A DNA stretch of 20,305 nucleotides. It comes from SAR116 cluster bacterium (GTDB lineage Bacteria; Pseudomonadota; Alphaproteobacteria; Puniceispirillales; UBA1172). The notes under the pieces were generated by a model, which saw only the letters and a program-made list of their open reading frames with translations, was not told the origin of the DNA and searched no databases. This document shows, in pieces, positions 1 to 7,817 of this stretch. The stretch spans positions 1 to 20,305 of the forward strand of contig NZIT01000019.1 in assembly GCA_002691725.1 (NCBI GenBank), written 5' to 3'. Within the stretch, counting starts at the first letter, position 1; each line of letters opens with the position of its first letter. The translations under genes were made by a program, and so were the position numbers.

Positions 1-243
1 CCGCCCTGATACAATCAAAACAGGGGTTTCAATCTTACTGCCACGAAGTGTTTTAGATAAACGGATTCCATCACTGTCGGGTAAGTTAATATCCAGAATA
101 ATGGCATCATAGCAATGATCTGTTGCGGCAATTAATCCGTCTTCGGCGGTGCCACAAATATCTGAAAAATGGCCCTCATCAGATAGGGCAAGAGAAAGAG
201 ATTTACTGATAATTGGATCATCTTCTACAATCAATACGTTCAT
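1..243 (-). CDS. Response regulator receiver domain, OmpR/CtrA-like, partial
   Basis: Only the first 81 residues are inside the window; the rest runs off the left edge. They form a receiver domain: the acidic pocket is E7-D8-D9, the phospho-acceptor aspartate is D51 in the ILDINLPDSDG stretch, and the switch serine is S79 in VLIVSG. The closing TLRGSKIETPVLIVSG closely resembles the matching part of CtrA, the alphaproteobacterial master cell-cycle regulator, so an OmpR-family regulator with a DNA-binding domain outside the window is likely. The N-terminal half differs enough from textbook CtrA that a CtrA paralogue is equally possible. The ATG sits at 241-243 and reads away from dksA across a long AT-rich spacer. 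A CckA-like kinase 1.1 kb away is a candidate partner by proximity, which is inference. Confidence 0.85.
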   Translation of the reverse strand, partial: MNVLIVEDDPIISKSLSLALSDEGHFSDICGTAEDGLIAATDHCYDAIILDINLPDSDGIRLSKTLRGSKIETPVLIVSGR

Positions 244-706
244 TTATAGACTACTATGATATGTTAGCCACCTGATGTGGTAAGTTTAAAATAATGCATG
301 TTTCTTTCTGTTCTCATGACATCAATTTAAGTTGCAATTAGTTAATTAATTCAAAAATACTTGTTACTAATCTTCCCTTCACTAAAGGTTATATGCCCTT
401 ATGTGTGTAATATTCCGATTATCTAATTCGTTAGCAAATCAATAATTCGTGATGTGTGTTTGAATCTGCGCTGATGGCTGTTGAAAGACTTTAAGTTAAG
501 GCGCTTATCAAAAAACACAGAATTTTTTTAATTTTTGTTAAAAACTGGGTTGCGTAGATGAGGCGAGGTTAATATATATACCGCCATAGCATGTTCTAAT
601 TCATAAATTCCCTGTTTTAAGTTCGAAGGTTAAGTTTTGAAGACAAGTTCATTCATGAGGTTGCAAATTAATTCCGCCTTTTACATATTTATGAGCGAGG
701 GTAAAA
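244..706. other. AT-rich divergent intergenic spacer
   Basis: This 463-bp stretch separates the divergent response regulator and dksA genes. I see no credible ORF, tRNA or clear terminator. It is rich in T and A runs and holds several TTAA tetramers, but none forms the TTAA-N7-TTAA spacing of a full CtrA box. One GANTC site (GAATC, 462-466), the sequence methylated by CcrM in this class, is present. It probably carries the promoters of both neighbours. Its length leaves room for a small RNA that cannot be recognised by eye. Confidence 0.6.
550..578 (+). promoter_or_regulatory. Possible sigma-70 promoter for dksA
   Basis: TTGCGT at 550-555 is followed after exactly 17 bases by TATATA at 573-578. 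The -35 matches consensus at three of six positions and the -10 at four. Transcription would begin near 585 and give a leader of about 120 nt before dksA. In such AT-rich DNA this match could arise by chance. Confidence 0.25.
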
Positions 707-1168
707 ATGAGCACATCATCTAAGAAAACGACAACATCAAAGAAACTTGATGCTCCGATTATTTTACCAGATGGATATCGTCCAACTGAAAAAGAAGATT
801 TCATGAATCCGGTGCAGATTGAATATTTCCGCCAAAAATTATTAAAGTGGAAAGATGATTTGCTATCAGAAGCATCTGAGACGCTTAACAACCTGTCACA
901 GGAAAATCTTCAGAAGCCCGATGTCACAGATCGAGCTCAAGTCGAAAGTGATACGTCAATCCGTTTGCGAACACGCGATCGGGAAAGAAAACTGTTGTCA
1001 AAAATTGAAGCGGCCTTACAGCGAATTGATAACGGAACCTATGGCTATTGTGAAGAAACAGATGAGCCGATTAGCCTGAAACGGCTAGAAGCCCGTCCCA
1101 TTGCCTCATTATCTTTGGACGCACAAGAGCGGCATGAGCGCAATGAAAGAACCCATAGAGACGATTAG
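707..1168 (+). CDS. dksA: RNA polymerase-binding transcription factor DksA
   Basis: This 153-residue protein belongs to the DksA/TraR family, which enters the secondary channel of RNA polymerase and, with ppGpp, adjusts transcription of rRNA and amino acid genes. The coiled-coil region spans about residues 35-105. The tip motif D72-V-T-D75-R-A77 matches the DxxDxA signature that acts near the polymerase active site. The C-terminal globular part (YGYCEETDEPISLKRLEARP) is the highly conserved alphaproteobacterial form. It keeps only C115 of the four zinc-finger cysteines, as is usual for DksA in this class. A basic Ser/Thr/Lys N-terminal tail of about 15 residues precedes the family core. The ATG at 707 follows a GAGGGT-like ribosome site. 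The gene appears to be a single transcription unit, with 226 bp before the next gene. Confidence 0.95.
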   Translation: MSTSSKKTTTSKKLDAPIILPDGYRPTEKEDFMNPVQIEYFRQKLLKWKDDLLSEASETLNNLSQENLQKPDVTDRAQVESDTSIRLRTRDRERKLLSKIEAALQRIDNGTYGYCEETDEPISLKRLEARPIASLSLDAQERHERNERTHRDD

Positions 1169-1260
1169 TATAAATATAAAATATTAGCCTATGCTGCTTA
1201 GCCACTGAAAATAAAAGGTTATATCGATTTTTTATGGATGATGATTTTAATCTCGTCACG

Positions 1261-1292
1261 TTAACCTTTTGTCAACTTTCTTAATGTATAAT
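1261..1292 (+). promoter_or_regulatory. Candidate promoter with CtrA-like half-sites
   Basis: A perfect TATAAT lies at 1287-1292. No good -35 is found 16-18 bases upstream; instead TTAACC at 1261-1266 begins a TTAA-N7-TCAA sequence (1261-1275), one mismatch from the CtrA consensus TTAA-N7-TTAA. CtrA-activated promoters often have the box over the -35 position, which fits this layout. The reading as CtrA-controlled is inference from one near-consensus match. Confidence 0.3.
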
Positions 1293-1298
1293 CTTCAC

Positions 1299-1324
1299 CA
1301 TTAACAAATCATTTATTGTTAATG
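1299..1324. repeat. 26-bp inverted repeat at the predicted kinase-gene transcription start
   Basis: Nine-base arms CATTAACAA (1299-1307) and TTGTTAATG (1316-1324) are perfect reverse complements around an 8-base spacer. The dyad begins about where transcription from the TATAAT at 1287-1292 would start. It could be an operator for a dimeric repressor, or a weak hairpin at the very 5' end of the message. The AT-rich stem and the absence of a following T-run make a terminator unlikely. Confidence 0.45.
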
Positions 1325-1394
1325 CTCATGTCAGCGATTTTAGTTGCCTTTTTTGTTATGTGTGCTGGCCTAACAAAAACCTGGATATTACATT

Positions 1395-2253
1395 TTGGCA
1401 ACCCCAAATAAAAAAAGCACAAATATCGACAGCGACACTATTAAAACCCCGTATAGTGACATCGGTGCCAGTTCAACATCTGGCTCGACATCTGGTTCAG
1501 AATCTGGTCCAATATCTGGTTCCATGCTTGATGCCTTACCCGATAATAATCCCGTAAGGATGATCATGGCGGAACAGGATACCCCCTTTTCGCGGTGTTG
1601 TTCATGACGTCAATAACAATCTGATGGCTATTTTTGCCGGCTGTGATCAGCTTGAACATTCAATTGATAGCCCCGAAGATTCGCGACCATTGCTTGAGTC
1701 TATCCGCAATCATATTGCTATGGCATCGCAGTTAGTTAATGATCTAACCCGAAATAATAATAGCGAAGATAATCAGGTTGTCATGACGCAGTATGAGCTG
1801 GAAAACCTGCTCAAAGGCATCGTGCCAAGTTTAACCCTTGTCACCTCGAATAAGGTTACCATTGAAATTGGTTCAATTATTACCACTCCCGTCTATATAA
1901 ATCCGGTGTTACTGCATCGGATTTTGTTACAATTTGTCCGCAATTCCATGGAAACTGGCGAAGATAGCATTGTCATTTTTATTTTGGTGCGTCATCGCGA
2001 TGGCTGGTGTGAGTTATCAATATCCGATAACGGCCCCGGCATCATAGGGATTCCTATTGACGATGTATTCAAGCCTGGAGTGTCATCCAAAAAAGACCAT
2101 AATCGCAGGGGCTATGGATTATCTGCGGTGGCTTATGCGGTAGAAGCTTGGGGCGGCTCATTTGGGGCAAAGAACCTGCCCGGGAAAGGGTGCCGATTTT
2201 GGGTGACCTTTCCACTACTTGATTTGGGCGTTAACGGATCAAGCAAAACCTAA
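1395..2253 (+). CDS. Short CckA-like sensor histidine kinase, frameshifted
   Basis: The reading frame is split. From the TTG at 1395 to the stop at 1607 it encodes a Ser/Gly-rich N-terminus ending DNNPVRMIMAEQDTPF. The kinase continues one frame over, as FRGVVHDVNNNLMAIFAG, to the stop at 2253. The shift lies in the CCCCCTTTT run at 1582-1590; removing one base joins the two parts into about 286 residues. The second frame carries an H-box (HDVNNN, histidine codon 1603-1605), an N-box (FVRNSMETG, asparagine at 1942-1944), a G1 box (ISDNGPGI) and a G2 box (RRGYGLSAVAYAVEAWGG). The H-box resembles that of CckA, and cckA is known beside recA in related bacteria. PAS, membrane and receiver domains are absent. 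If the frameshift is real, internal initiation at the ATG at 1624 would make a protein without the phospho-histidine. Confidence 0.75.
1476..1523 (+). repeat. Four 12-bp repeats encoding a Ser/Gly linker
   Basis: Four imperfect in-frame copies of a 12-base unit of the form nnATCTGGTTCN encode [T/E/I]-S-G-[S/P] tetrapeptides in the N-terminal part of the kinase. The unit length keeps the frame, so copy-number changes would lengthen or shorten a flexible linker without breaking translation. Confidence 0.7.
1582..1590 (+). other. Frameshift point in C5T4 homopolymer
   Basis: CCCCCTTTT marks where the upstream frame (ACC CCC TTT TCG) must change to the downstream frame (CCC CCT TTT CGC) to continue into the kinase H-box. 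One base too many in either run explains the break. A sequencing error, a true mutation or a slippage switch are all possible; the last two are less likely without supporting reads. Confidence 0.7.
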
Positions 2254-2290
2254 TTCATTTTCAGCCTGATTTGTCTGAATTTTAATATGA

Positions 2291-2337
2291 GAACAAATCG
2301 TGAAAATAATACTTGCATAAAAGAACAAAACGTGAAT
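2291..2337 (+). promoter_or_regulatory. Pair of LexA (SOS) boxes upstream of recA
   Basis: GAAC-AAATCGT-GAAA (2291-2305) and GAAC-AAAACGT-GAAT (2323-2337) are near-identical copies. Both follow the alphaproteobacterial direct-repeat SOS box GAAC-N7-GAAC, with the second half-site degenerate at its last base. Their starts are 32 bp apart, about three helical turns, so two LexA dimers could bind on the same face. The second copy overlaps the putative recA promoter, as expected for repression. Confidence 0.65.
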
Positions 2338-2342
2338 ATATA
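2313..2342 (+). promoter_or_regulatory. Putative recA promoter
   Basis: TTGCAT (2313-2318) and TATATA (2337-2342) are separated by 18 bases. The downstream SOS box fills the spacer between them. Transcription would start near 2349, about 105 nt before the recA start codon. Confidence 0.45.
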
Positions 2343-2442
2343 TGTTCTCAATTGATAAATACTGATCCAATGCGGATGGCCAGACGGTTTTAATTTATTT
2401 GGTTGATTATGTGTTTGTAACCAACTGGTGTTCGTGTCAAAA

Positions 2443-2448
2443 AGGGAG
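2443..2448 (+). promoter_or_regulatory. Ribosome binding site fixing the recA start
   Basis: AGGGAG lies 6 bases before the ATG at 2455. This favours that codon over the in-frame GTG at 2428, which has no ribosome site. Confidence 0.7.
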
Positions 2449-2454
2449 AGCATA

Positions 2455-3579
2455 ATGTCCACATCAACAGCGAATGTCATAAAAATGTCTGCATCTAAAA
2501 CTGAAAAATTAAAAGCGTTAGAATCGGCTATTGGTCAGATTGAGAAAGCCTTTGGCAAAGGGTCAGTGATGAAACTTGGCCAGAGCGATACCGCCGTCGA
2601 TGTAGAGGCGGTTTCAACAGGTTCTTTAGGGCTGGATATAGCGCTGGGCATTGGCGGTCTGCCGAAAGGCCGCATTGTTGAGATTTATGGACCGGAGTCA
2701 TCAGGCAAAACAACGCTGGCTCTGCATGCTGTTGCTGAGGCGCAAAAATCTGGCGGTGTTTGTGCTTTTGTTGACGCAGAACATGCGCTTGATCCGGGAT
2801 ATGCCAAAAAACTTGGGGTCAATTTGGATGAACTTTTGATCTCGCAACCTGATAGTGGCGAACAAGCGCTTGAGATTACTGACACGCTTGTCCGTTCAAC
2901 ATCGGTTGATATCGTCGTTGTAGATTCGGTTGCCGCTTTAGTGCCGCGAGCAGAGCTTGAGGGTGAGATGGGTGATACGCATGTTGGCTTGCAGGCGCGG
3001 TTAATGTCACAAGCTTTGCGTAAACTGACAGCGACAATAGCTAAATCGAATTGTATGGTCATCTTTATTAACCAGATACGGCTGAAAATTGGGGTTATGT
3101 TTGGAAATCCTGAAACAACAACTGGCGGTAATGCGCTGAAATTCTATGCCTCAGTGCGCCTGGATATCCGCCGTATCGGTGCCATTAAAGACAAGGATGA
3201 AGTGGTTGGCAATCAAACCCGCGTCAAGATTATCAAAAATAAAGTCGCCGCCCCATTCCGGCAGGCTGAGTTTGATATCATGTATGGTGAGGGCATTTCC
3301 AAATCAGGTGAGCTGATTGATCTTGGAGTTGCGGCTAATCTCATTGAAAAGTCTGGATCATGGTATTCCTACAAAACTCAGCGTATCGGGCAGGGGCGCG
3401 AAAACGCTAAACAATTCATGATGGAAAACCCGAATATAGCTGATGAGGTGGAACACGCCTTACGGCAGAATGCGGGATTGTTTGAAACCGTCATGCTTGA
3501 GCCAAGCTCTGATGATAAAAATGATGATAACAATGCGCCAGATGCGCCAGATGCACCGGATGCGCCAGAAAATCAGTAA
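2455..3579 (+). CDS. recA: Recombinase RecA
   Basis: This 374-residue protein is the strand-exchange recombinase and the co-protease that triggers LexA self-cleavage. Visible elements are the Walker A loop GPESSGKT (79-86), the catalytic glutamate E109 in VDAEHALD, Walker B VVVDS (154-158) and the DNA-binding loop L2 around GNPETTTGG (217-225). The core is highly conserved. The N-terminus is about ten residues longer than E. coli RecA. The acidic C-terminal tail ends in three Pro-Asp-Ala repeats encoded by a 9-base tandem repeat. The ATG at 2455 is chosen for its ribosome site. The two SOS boxes upstream indicate LexA control. The gene lies between the CckA-like kinase and alaS, an order known from other alphaproteobacteria. 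Confidence 0.98.
   Translation: MSTSTANVIKMSASKTEKLKALESAIGQIEKAFGKGSVMKLGQSDTAVDVEAVSTGSLGLDIALGIGGLPKGRIVEIYGPESSGKTTLALHAVAEAQKSGGVCAFVDAEHALDPGYAKKLGVNLDELLISQPDSGEQALEITDTLVRSTSVDIVVVDSVAALVPRAELEGEMGDTHVGLQARLMSQALRKLTATIAKSNCMVIFINQIRLKIGVMFGNPETTTGGNALKFYASVRLDIRRIGAIKDKDEVVGNQTRVKIIKNKVAAPFRQAEFDIMYGEGISKSGELIDLGVAANLIEKSGSWYSYKTQRIGQGRENAKQFMMENPNIADEVEHALRQNAGLFETVMLEPSSDDKNDDNNAPDAPDAPDAPENQ
3535..3567 (+). repeat. 9-bp tandem repeat in the recA tail
   Basis: The unit GATGCGCCA occurs three times (one copy with two changes), preceded by a partial copy, and encodes repeated Asp-Ala-Pro. The repeat keeps the frame and extends the acidic tail, which in RecA proteins modulates DNA binding. 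Confidence 0.7.
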
Positions 3580-3754
3580 TTGCGAAAATCAGGTTATCCT
3601 ATCGCCTGATATTGCCACCAGATAAATAGCTGATCAATAGCGGCTAATGAGGCGGTAAATACAGTGATAGGGTAACGAGTTTAGATATTTTCACATAAAT
3701 TGTATGTGTTTTCTGGACAAAACTGCTCATCTTTTCTACATCTGTTGGAGACAA

Positions 3755-3760
3755 AGGAAG
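3755..3760 (+). promoter_or_regulatory. Ribosome binding site fixing the alaS start
   Basis: AGGAAG sits 5 bases before the ATG at 3766. The longer in-frame reading from TTG at 3700 would add 22 residues that do not resemble the family N-terminus. Confidence 0.7.
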
Positions 3761-3765
3761 ATGAC

Positions 3766-6429
3766 ATGCTGACTGTTAACGATATTCGCAAAGCGTTTCT
3801 GGATTATTTTCATGCTAACGCGCATGAGGTAGTCGCCTCTAGCCCGCTAGTGCCGCATAATGACCCGACCCTGTTATTTACCAATGCAGGCATGGTGCAA
3901 TTTAAAAATGTATTTACTGGGGCTGAGAGCCGTGCCATCCCGCGTGCCGTCACGTCCCAAAAATGTGTTCGTGCTGGCGGCAAGCATAATGACCTTGAAA
4001 ATGTTGGTCATACGGCGCGTCACCATACGTTTTTTGAAATGCTGGGCAATTTCTCTTTTGGCGATTATTTCAAAGAAAACGCGATTGAACTTGCCTGGAA
4101 TCTCATCACGAAAGAGTTTGGATTACACAAAGATAAGCTCCTCGTCACCATATATCATGATGATGATGAAGCGGCCAATTATTGGAAATCTATTGCCGGG
4201 CTTTCGGATGACCGCATAATCCGCATTGCCACCTCAGATAACTTTTGGTCAATGGGTGATGTTGGCCCTTGTGGCCCGTGTTCGGAGATTTTTTACGATC
4301 ATGGTGATCATATTCCGGGCGGTCCTCCGGGGTCACCTGATGAAGATGGTGATCGATTTATTGAGATCTGGAACCTGGTTTTTATGCAATATGAGCAAAA
4401 ATCACTCGATGAGCGGGTCTCATTGCCTAGCCCTTCTATTGATACTGGCATGGGCATTGAGCGTATTGCCGCCATTATGCAAGGCAAGCACGACAATTAT
4501 GACATTGATTTGATGCAGCATTTAATAGCCTCATCGGCGCATCATGCCAATGTTGATATTGATGGCGAGCATAAAGTATCGCACCGCGTTATTGCTGACC
4601 ATTTGCGCTCATCCTGCTTTTTGATTGCTGATGGGGTGCTGCCGTCTAATGAGGGCAGAGGCTATGTGTTGCGGCGTATCATGCGCCGAGCCATGCGCCA
4701 CGCGCATCAGATGGGCTGTCGTGAGCCGCTAATGCATAAACTTGTGCCAGCGTTGATTGAGACTATGGGCGGCCATTATACCGAATTAGGCCGTGCCGAA
4801 GCCTTGATGACAGAGATTCTAAAGCTGGAAGAAACACGGTTCAAAGACACCCTTGATCGCGGCTTGAAAATTTTGATGGAAGAAGTTGATAAAAATCCAA
4901 CCTCGCAGACGCTTGACGGGCAGGTGGCGTTTAAGCTTTATGACACATATGGATTTCCGATTGATTTAACACAAGATGTGTTGCGCGGTCAGGGCTGGAC
5001 TGTTGACCAGGCCGGTTTTGATACGGCGATGGAAAAACAGAAAGCCGCCGCCAGAAAAGCCTGGTCGGGCACAGGTGATAAAGGCATGTTACCAGTTTAT
5101 CTGCAGGTTGCTGAGAAGGCAGGCGCAACCGAGTTTTTGGGATATACCACGACAACCGCTAATGGCATGGTAGTGGCCTTGATCAAAGACGAGGCTGAGG
5201 CGACCACTGTTAATGCTGGTGAGAGTGCCATATTAGTGACGAACCAGACGCCATTTTATGCCGAATCTGGTGGTCAGATTGGTGATACAGGCATCATTCT
5301 TGATGAGTTGAGCGGCGATAAACTAGCTGAGGTTACGGATACTTGGAAAACACCATCAGGTGTATTTTTTCATGTTATTTCAGCGCATAAAAATATAGAG
5401 TTAAACCAATCATGTAAGTTTGTTGTTGATCATGAACGGCGTCAGTATCTCAAATGCAATCACTCTGCCACGCATTTATTGCAAGAGGCTTTGCGTGAGG
5501 TGCTGGGCACCCATGTCATGCAGAAAGGCTCATTGGTTAGCCCTGATCGCCTGCGCTTTGATTTTAGTCACACAAAACAAGTGAACAGCAATGAATTGGC
5601 CAGTATTGAAGCCATAGTGAATCATCGGCTGATGATTAATTCAGATGTGACAACGCGCCTGATGACCCAAGATGATGCGATTGCAGAAGGCGCGCTTGCT
5701 CTCTTTGGCGAGAAATATGGCGATGAAGTAAGGGTTGTGTCAATGGGTGGCTCGACTAAGCACGAAGGCCGCGCGGCATGGTCAGTTGAGCTTTGTGGCG
5801 GTACCCATGTGTCTCAAACTGGCGAAATTGGTCTCTTTAAGATCATTTCTGAAACTGCGGTGGCTGGCGGTGTTCGCCGAATTGAAGCGGTTACAAATGA
5901 TGGGGCGATGCGCTGGATTAATGATCGGCTGACTATCCTTAATGCTTCATCACAGGTCTTGAAAACAACGCCGGAACAGCTCTCATCTCGTCTCGATATT
6001 TTGCTGCAAGAACGCCGGCAGGCTGAACAAATGATTGCTGATCTTCGCCGCAAATTAGCTGAAGGTGGCGGTGATGCAAGCAGCGCTTTGCAGCGTGATA
6101 TTGGCGATCTCAAATTGACTGGCCGCATTTTAACGGACACGCCAGCAAAAGACCTCAAATCAATTGCTGACACGATGATAAAGCAAGCCAAGGGTGCTGT
6201 CATGCTGGTCTCCAGCATGGATGGCAAAGCATCGCTTGTTGTCGCGATTAGCCCAGATGCAACGGATCAGCTTAATGCGGTTGATCTGGTTCGGATTGGC
6301 GCTGAACATTTAGGCGGCAAGGGTGGCGGCGGTCGCCCTGAAATGGCACAGGCTGGTGGCTCTGACCCTGATAAGGCTGAGGATGCTATTAACGCCATAA
6401 TGGATGCGATTGAAACCACTTTAATTTAA
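3766..6429 (+). CDS. alaS: Alanine--tRNA ligase
   Basis: This 887-residue class II synthetase attaches alanine to tRNA-Ala and removes mischarged serine or glycine. The N-terminus ([15 protein letters not shown]) is where family members begin. The catalytic domain fills about residues 1-240, followed by the tRNA-recognition region. The editing domain carries the zinc ligands H566 and H570 (NHSATH) and C677 and H681 (LCGGTH), almost the same spacing as in E. coli AlaRS. The C-terminal C-Ala domain shows the glycine-rich [16 protein letters not shown]. Length is normal for the family. It lies 186 bp after recA, probably with its own promoter, and converges on icd. Confidence 0.98.
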   Translation: MLTVNDIRKAFLDYFHANAHEVVASSPLVPHNDPTLLFTNAGMVQFKNVFTGAESRAIPRAVTSQKCVRAGGKHNDLENVGHTARHHTFFEMLGNFSFGDYFKENAIELAWNLITKEFGLHKDKLLVTIYHDDDEAANYWKSIAGLSDDRIIRIATSDNFWSMGDVGPCGPCSEIFYDHGDHIPGGPPGSPDEDGDRFIEIWNLVFMQYEQKSLDERVSLPSPSIDTGMGIERIAAIMQGKHDNYDIDLMQHLIASSAHHANVDIDGEHKVSHRVIADHLRSSCFLIADGVLPSNEGRGYVLRRIMRRAMRHAHQMGCREPLMHKLVPALIETMGGHYTELGRAEALMTEILKLEETRFKDTLDRGLKILMEEVDKNPTSQTLDGQVAFKLYDTYGFPIDLTQDVLRGQGWTVDQAGFDTAMEKQKAAARKAWSGTGDKGMLPVYLQVAEKAGATEFLGYTTTTANGMVVALIKDEAEATTVNAGESAILVTNQTPFYAESGGQIGDTGIILDELSGDKLAEVTDTWKTPSGVFFHVISAHKNIELNQSCKFVVDHERRQYLKCNHSATHLLQEALREVLGTHVMQKGSLVSPDRLRFDFSHTKQVNSNELASIEAIVNHRLMINSDVTTRLMTQDDAIAEGALALFGEKYGDEVRVVSMGGSTKHEGRAAWSVELCGGTHVSQTGEIGLFKIISETAVAGGVRRIEAVTNDGAMRWINDRLTILNASSQVLKTTPEQLSSRLDILLQERRQAEQMIADLRRKLAEGGGDASSALQRDIGDLKLTGRILTDTPAKDLKSIADTMIKQAKGAVMLVSSMDGKASLVVAISPDATDQLNAVDLVRIGAEHLGGKGGGGRPEMAQAGGSDPDKAEDAINAIMDAIETTLI

Positions 6430-6441
6430 GCGGCAGATGCG

Positions 6442-6483
6442 GATATAGACCAAAGCTTAGGCCTCTATGCTCTGGTCTATATC
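6442..6483. terminator. Inverted repeat between convergent alaS and icd, possible bidirectional terminator
   Basis: The arms 6442-6452 (GATATAGACCA) and 6473-6483 are perfect 11-base reverse complements. After one mismatch a further 3 pairs (AGC/GCT) can form inside the loop. It lies in the middle of the 82-bp gap between two convergent stop codons, where a shared terminator is expected. No long T-run follows on either strand, so termination would be weak or factor-assisted. Confidence 0.5.
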
Positions 6484-6511
6484 TTAATGAAATATGTGCT
6501 TAATATCGCTT

Positions 6512-7726
6512 TTACGCCATTGCCGCCTTGAGGTTACGGTCAATCGCATCAAGGAAGCCATCTGTTGTTAGGAAAGGCTGATCCTTGCTGATCAAAAGCG
6601 CTAAATCTTTGGTCATCTCGCCAGTTTCCACGGTATTAACACAAACATCTTCAAGCGTCTTAGCAAATGCCGCCAGTTCAGGTGTATCATCAAATTTAGC
6701 CCGATAAGACAGCCCTTGTGTCCATGCGAAAATGGAGGCGATGGGGTTGGTTGAGGTCGGCTTGCCGGCCTGATGCTGACGATAATGGCGAGTCACCGTG
6801 CCGTGCGCGGCCTCTGCCTCAACGGTTTTGCCATCAGGCGTCATCAGCACAGATGTCATCAGACCAAGTGAGCCAAAACCTTGGGCAACAGTATCTGACT
6901 GCACGTCACCATCATAATTTTTACAGGCCCAAACAAACTTGCCATTCCATTTCAGCGCTGAGGCAACCATGTCGTCAATCAAGCGATGTTCATATTCAAT
7001 GCCTTTCGCATCAAAGGCTGATTTAAACTCATTCATGAAAATCTCTTCAAAGATATCTTTGAAGCGGCCATCATAGGCTTTCAGAATTGTGTTTTTAGTC
7101 GATAAATAGACAGGCCAGCCAAGGTTTAATCCATAATTAAAGCAAGCCCGAGCAAAGCCACGAATAGACTCATCCAGATTATACATCCCCATTGCGATAC
7201 CACTGTCAGGAAACTGAAAAATCTCATGCGTGACCGCATCACTGCCATCATCAGGCGTAAAGGTAAGGGTGAGTTTGCCCGGCCGATCAACCAGAAAATC
7301 AGTGGCCCGATATTGATCACCAAAAGCATGACGGCCAATAACAATTGGATCAGTCCAGTTAGGCACTAATCGGGGGACATTTTGACAAATAATCGGCTGA
7401 CGGAATACGGTGCCGCCAATAATGTTTCGAATAGTACCATTTGGCGAGCGATACATGCGGTTGAGATTAAATTCCTCCACGCGCGCCTCATCAGGTGTGA
7501 TCGTCGCGCATTTAATCCCTACGCCATATGTTTTGATCGCGTTCGCAGCATCCACCGTCACTTGATCATCGGTTTCGTCTCTGTATTCCATCCCCAAATC
7601 ATAATATTTAAGATCAATATCCAGATAAGGATAGATGAGCTTTTCTTTAATTTTTTGCCAAATGATGCGCGTCATTTCATCGCCATCAAGTTCAACAACA
7701 GGATTTTTCACAGTGATTTTAGACAT
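6512..7726 (-). CDS. icd: Isocitrate dehydrogenase (NADP+)
   Basis: This 404-residue enzyme of the TCA cycle decarboxylates isocitrate to 2-oxoglutarate and yields NADPH. It belongs to the eukaryote-like homodimeric subfamily common in alphaproteobacteria, not the E. coli type. Substrate-binding SPNGTIRN lies near residue 94, followed by the conserved GGTVFRQPI. The family signature around [20 protein letters not shown] is intact, and the coenzyme-binding [14 protein letters not shown] region is present near 308. The start at 7726 has a strong AAAGGGGG ribosome site (7731-7738) 4 bases upstream. The gene follows the LOG-family gene on the same strand and is separated from it by a 14-bp repeat array that forms most of its leader region. 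The alaS-icd neighbourhood is conserved in related genomes. Confidence 0.97.
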   Translation of the reverse strand: MSKITVKNPVVELDGDEMTRIIWQKIKEKLIYPYLDIDLKYYDLGMEYRDETDDQVTVDAANAIKTYGVGIKCATITPDEARVEEFNLNRMYRSPNGTIRNIIGGTVFRQPIICQNVPRLVPNWTDPIVIGRHAFGDQYRATDFLVDRPGKLTLTFTPDDGSDAVTHEIFQFPDSGIAMGMYNLDESIRGFARACFNYGLNLGWPVYLSTKNTILKAYDGRFKDIFEEIFMNEFKSAFDAKGIEYEHRLIDDMVASALKWNGKFVWACKNYDGDVQSDTVAQGFGSLGLMTSVLMTPDGKTVEAEAAHGTVTRHYRQHQAGKPTSTNPIASIFAWTQGLSYRAKFDDTPELAAFAKTLEDVCVNTVETGEMTKDLALLISKDQPFLTTDGFLDAIDRNLKAAMA

Positions 7727-7738
7727 TGTACCCCCTTT

Positions 7739-7808
7739 GTAAATGAATCATCGTAAATAAGTCATAGTAAATAAATCACACTAAATAAATCACACTAAAT
7801 AATTCACA
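7739..7808. repeat. 14-bp tandem repeat array upstream of icd
   Basis: Five consecutive 14-base units of the form [g/c]TAAATAAATCACA fill most of the 91-bp gap between the LOG-family stop and the icd start. The third and fourth copies differ only at the first base; the outer copies carry two to four changes. A sixth, degraded copy runs to 7822, through the LOG-family stop codon. On the transcribed minus strand each unit contains stop triplets and, because 14 is not a multiple of 3, they rotate through all frames. Confidence 0.8.
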
Positions 7809-7817
7809 CTAGTCTGA

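Noticed and set aside
244..706. CtrA boxes in the spacer upstream of dksA
   Set aside because: TTAA pairs occur at spacings of 6, 9 and 11 bases, not the 7 required, and TTAA is common in such AT-rich DNA.
1360..1557. Open frame overlapping the kinase N-terminus in another frame
   Set aside because: It encodes low-complexity repeats created by the 12-bp array and lacks a ribosome site. The frame with Ser/Gly repeats runs on to sequence that joins the kinase domain.
2428..2454. Nine-codon N-terminal extension of recA from GTG
   Set aside because: There is no ribosome site before it, while AGGGAG sits ideally before the ATG at 2455 and lies within the extension.
2685..3062. Long antisense open frame inside recA
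   Set aside because: It is a mirror of conserved recA coding sequence with no ribosome site and no recognisable domain.
3586..3609. ATCAGG/CCTGAT inverted repeat after recA as a terminator
   Set aside because: The stem is only 6 bp with an 11-base loop and no T-run, so it could easily be chance.
3700..3765. 22-codon N-terminal extension of alaS from TTG
   Set aside because: The added residues do not resemble AlaRS, and a good ribosome site precedes the ATG at 3766.
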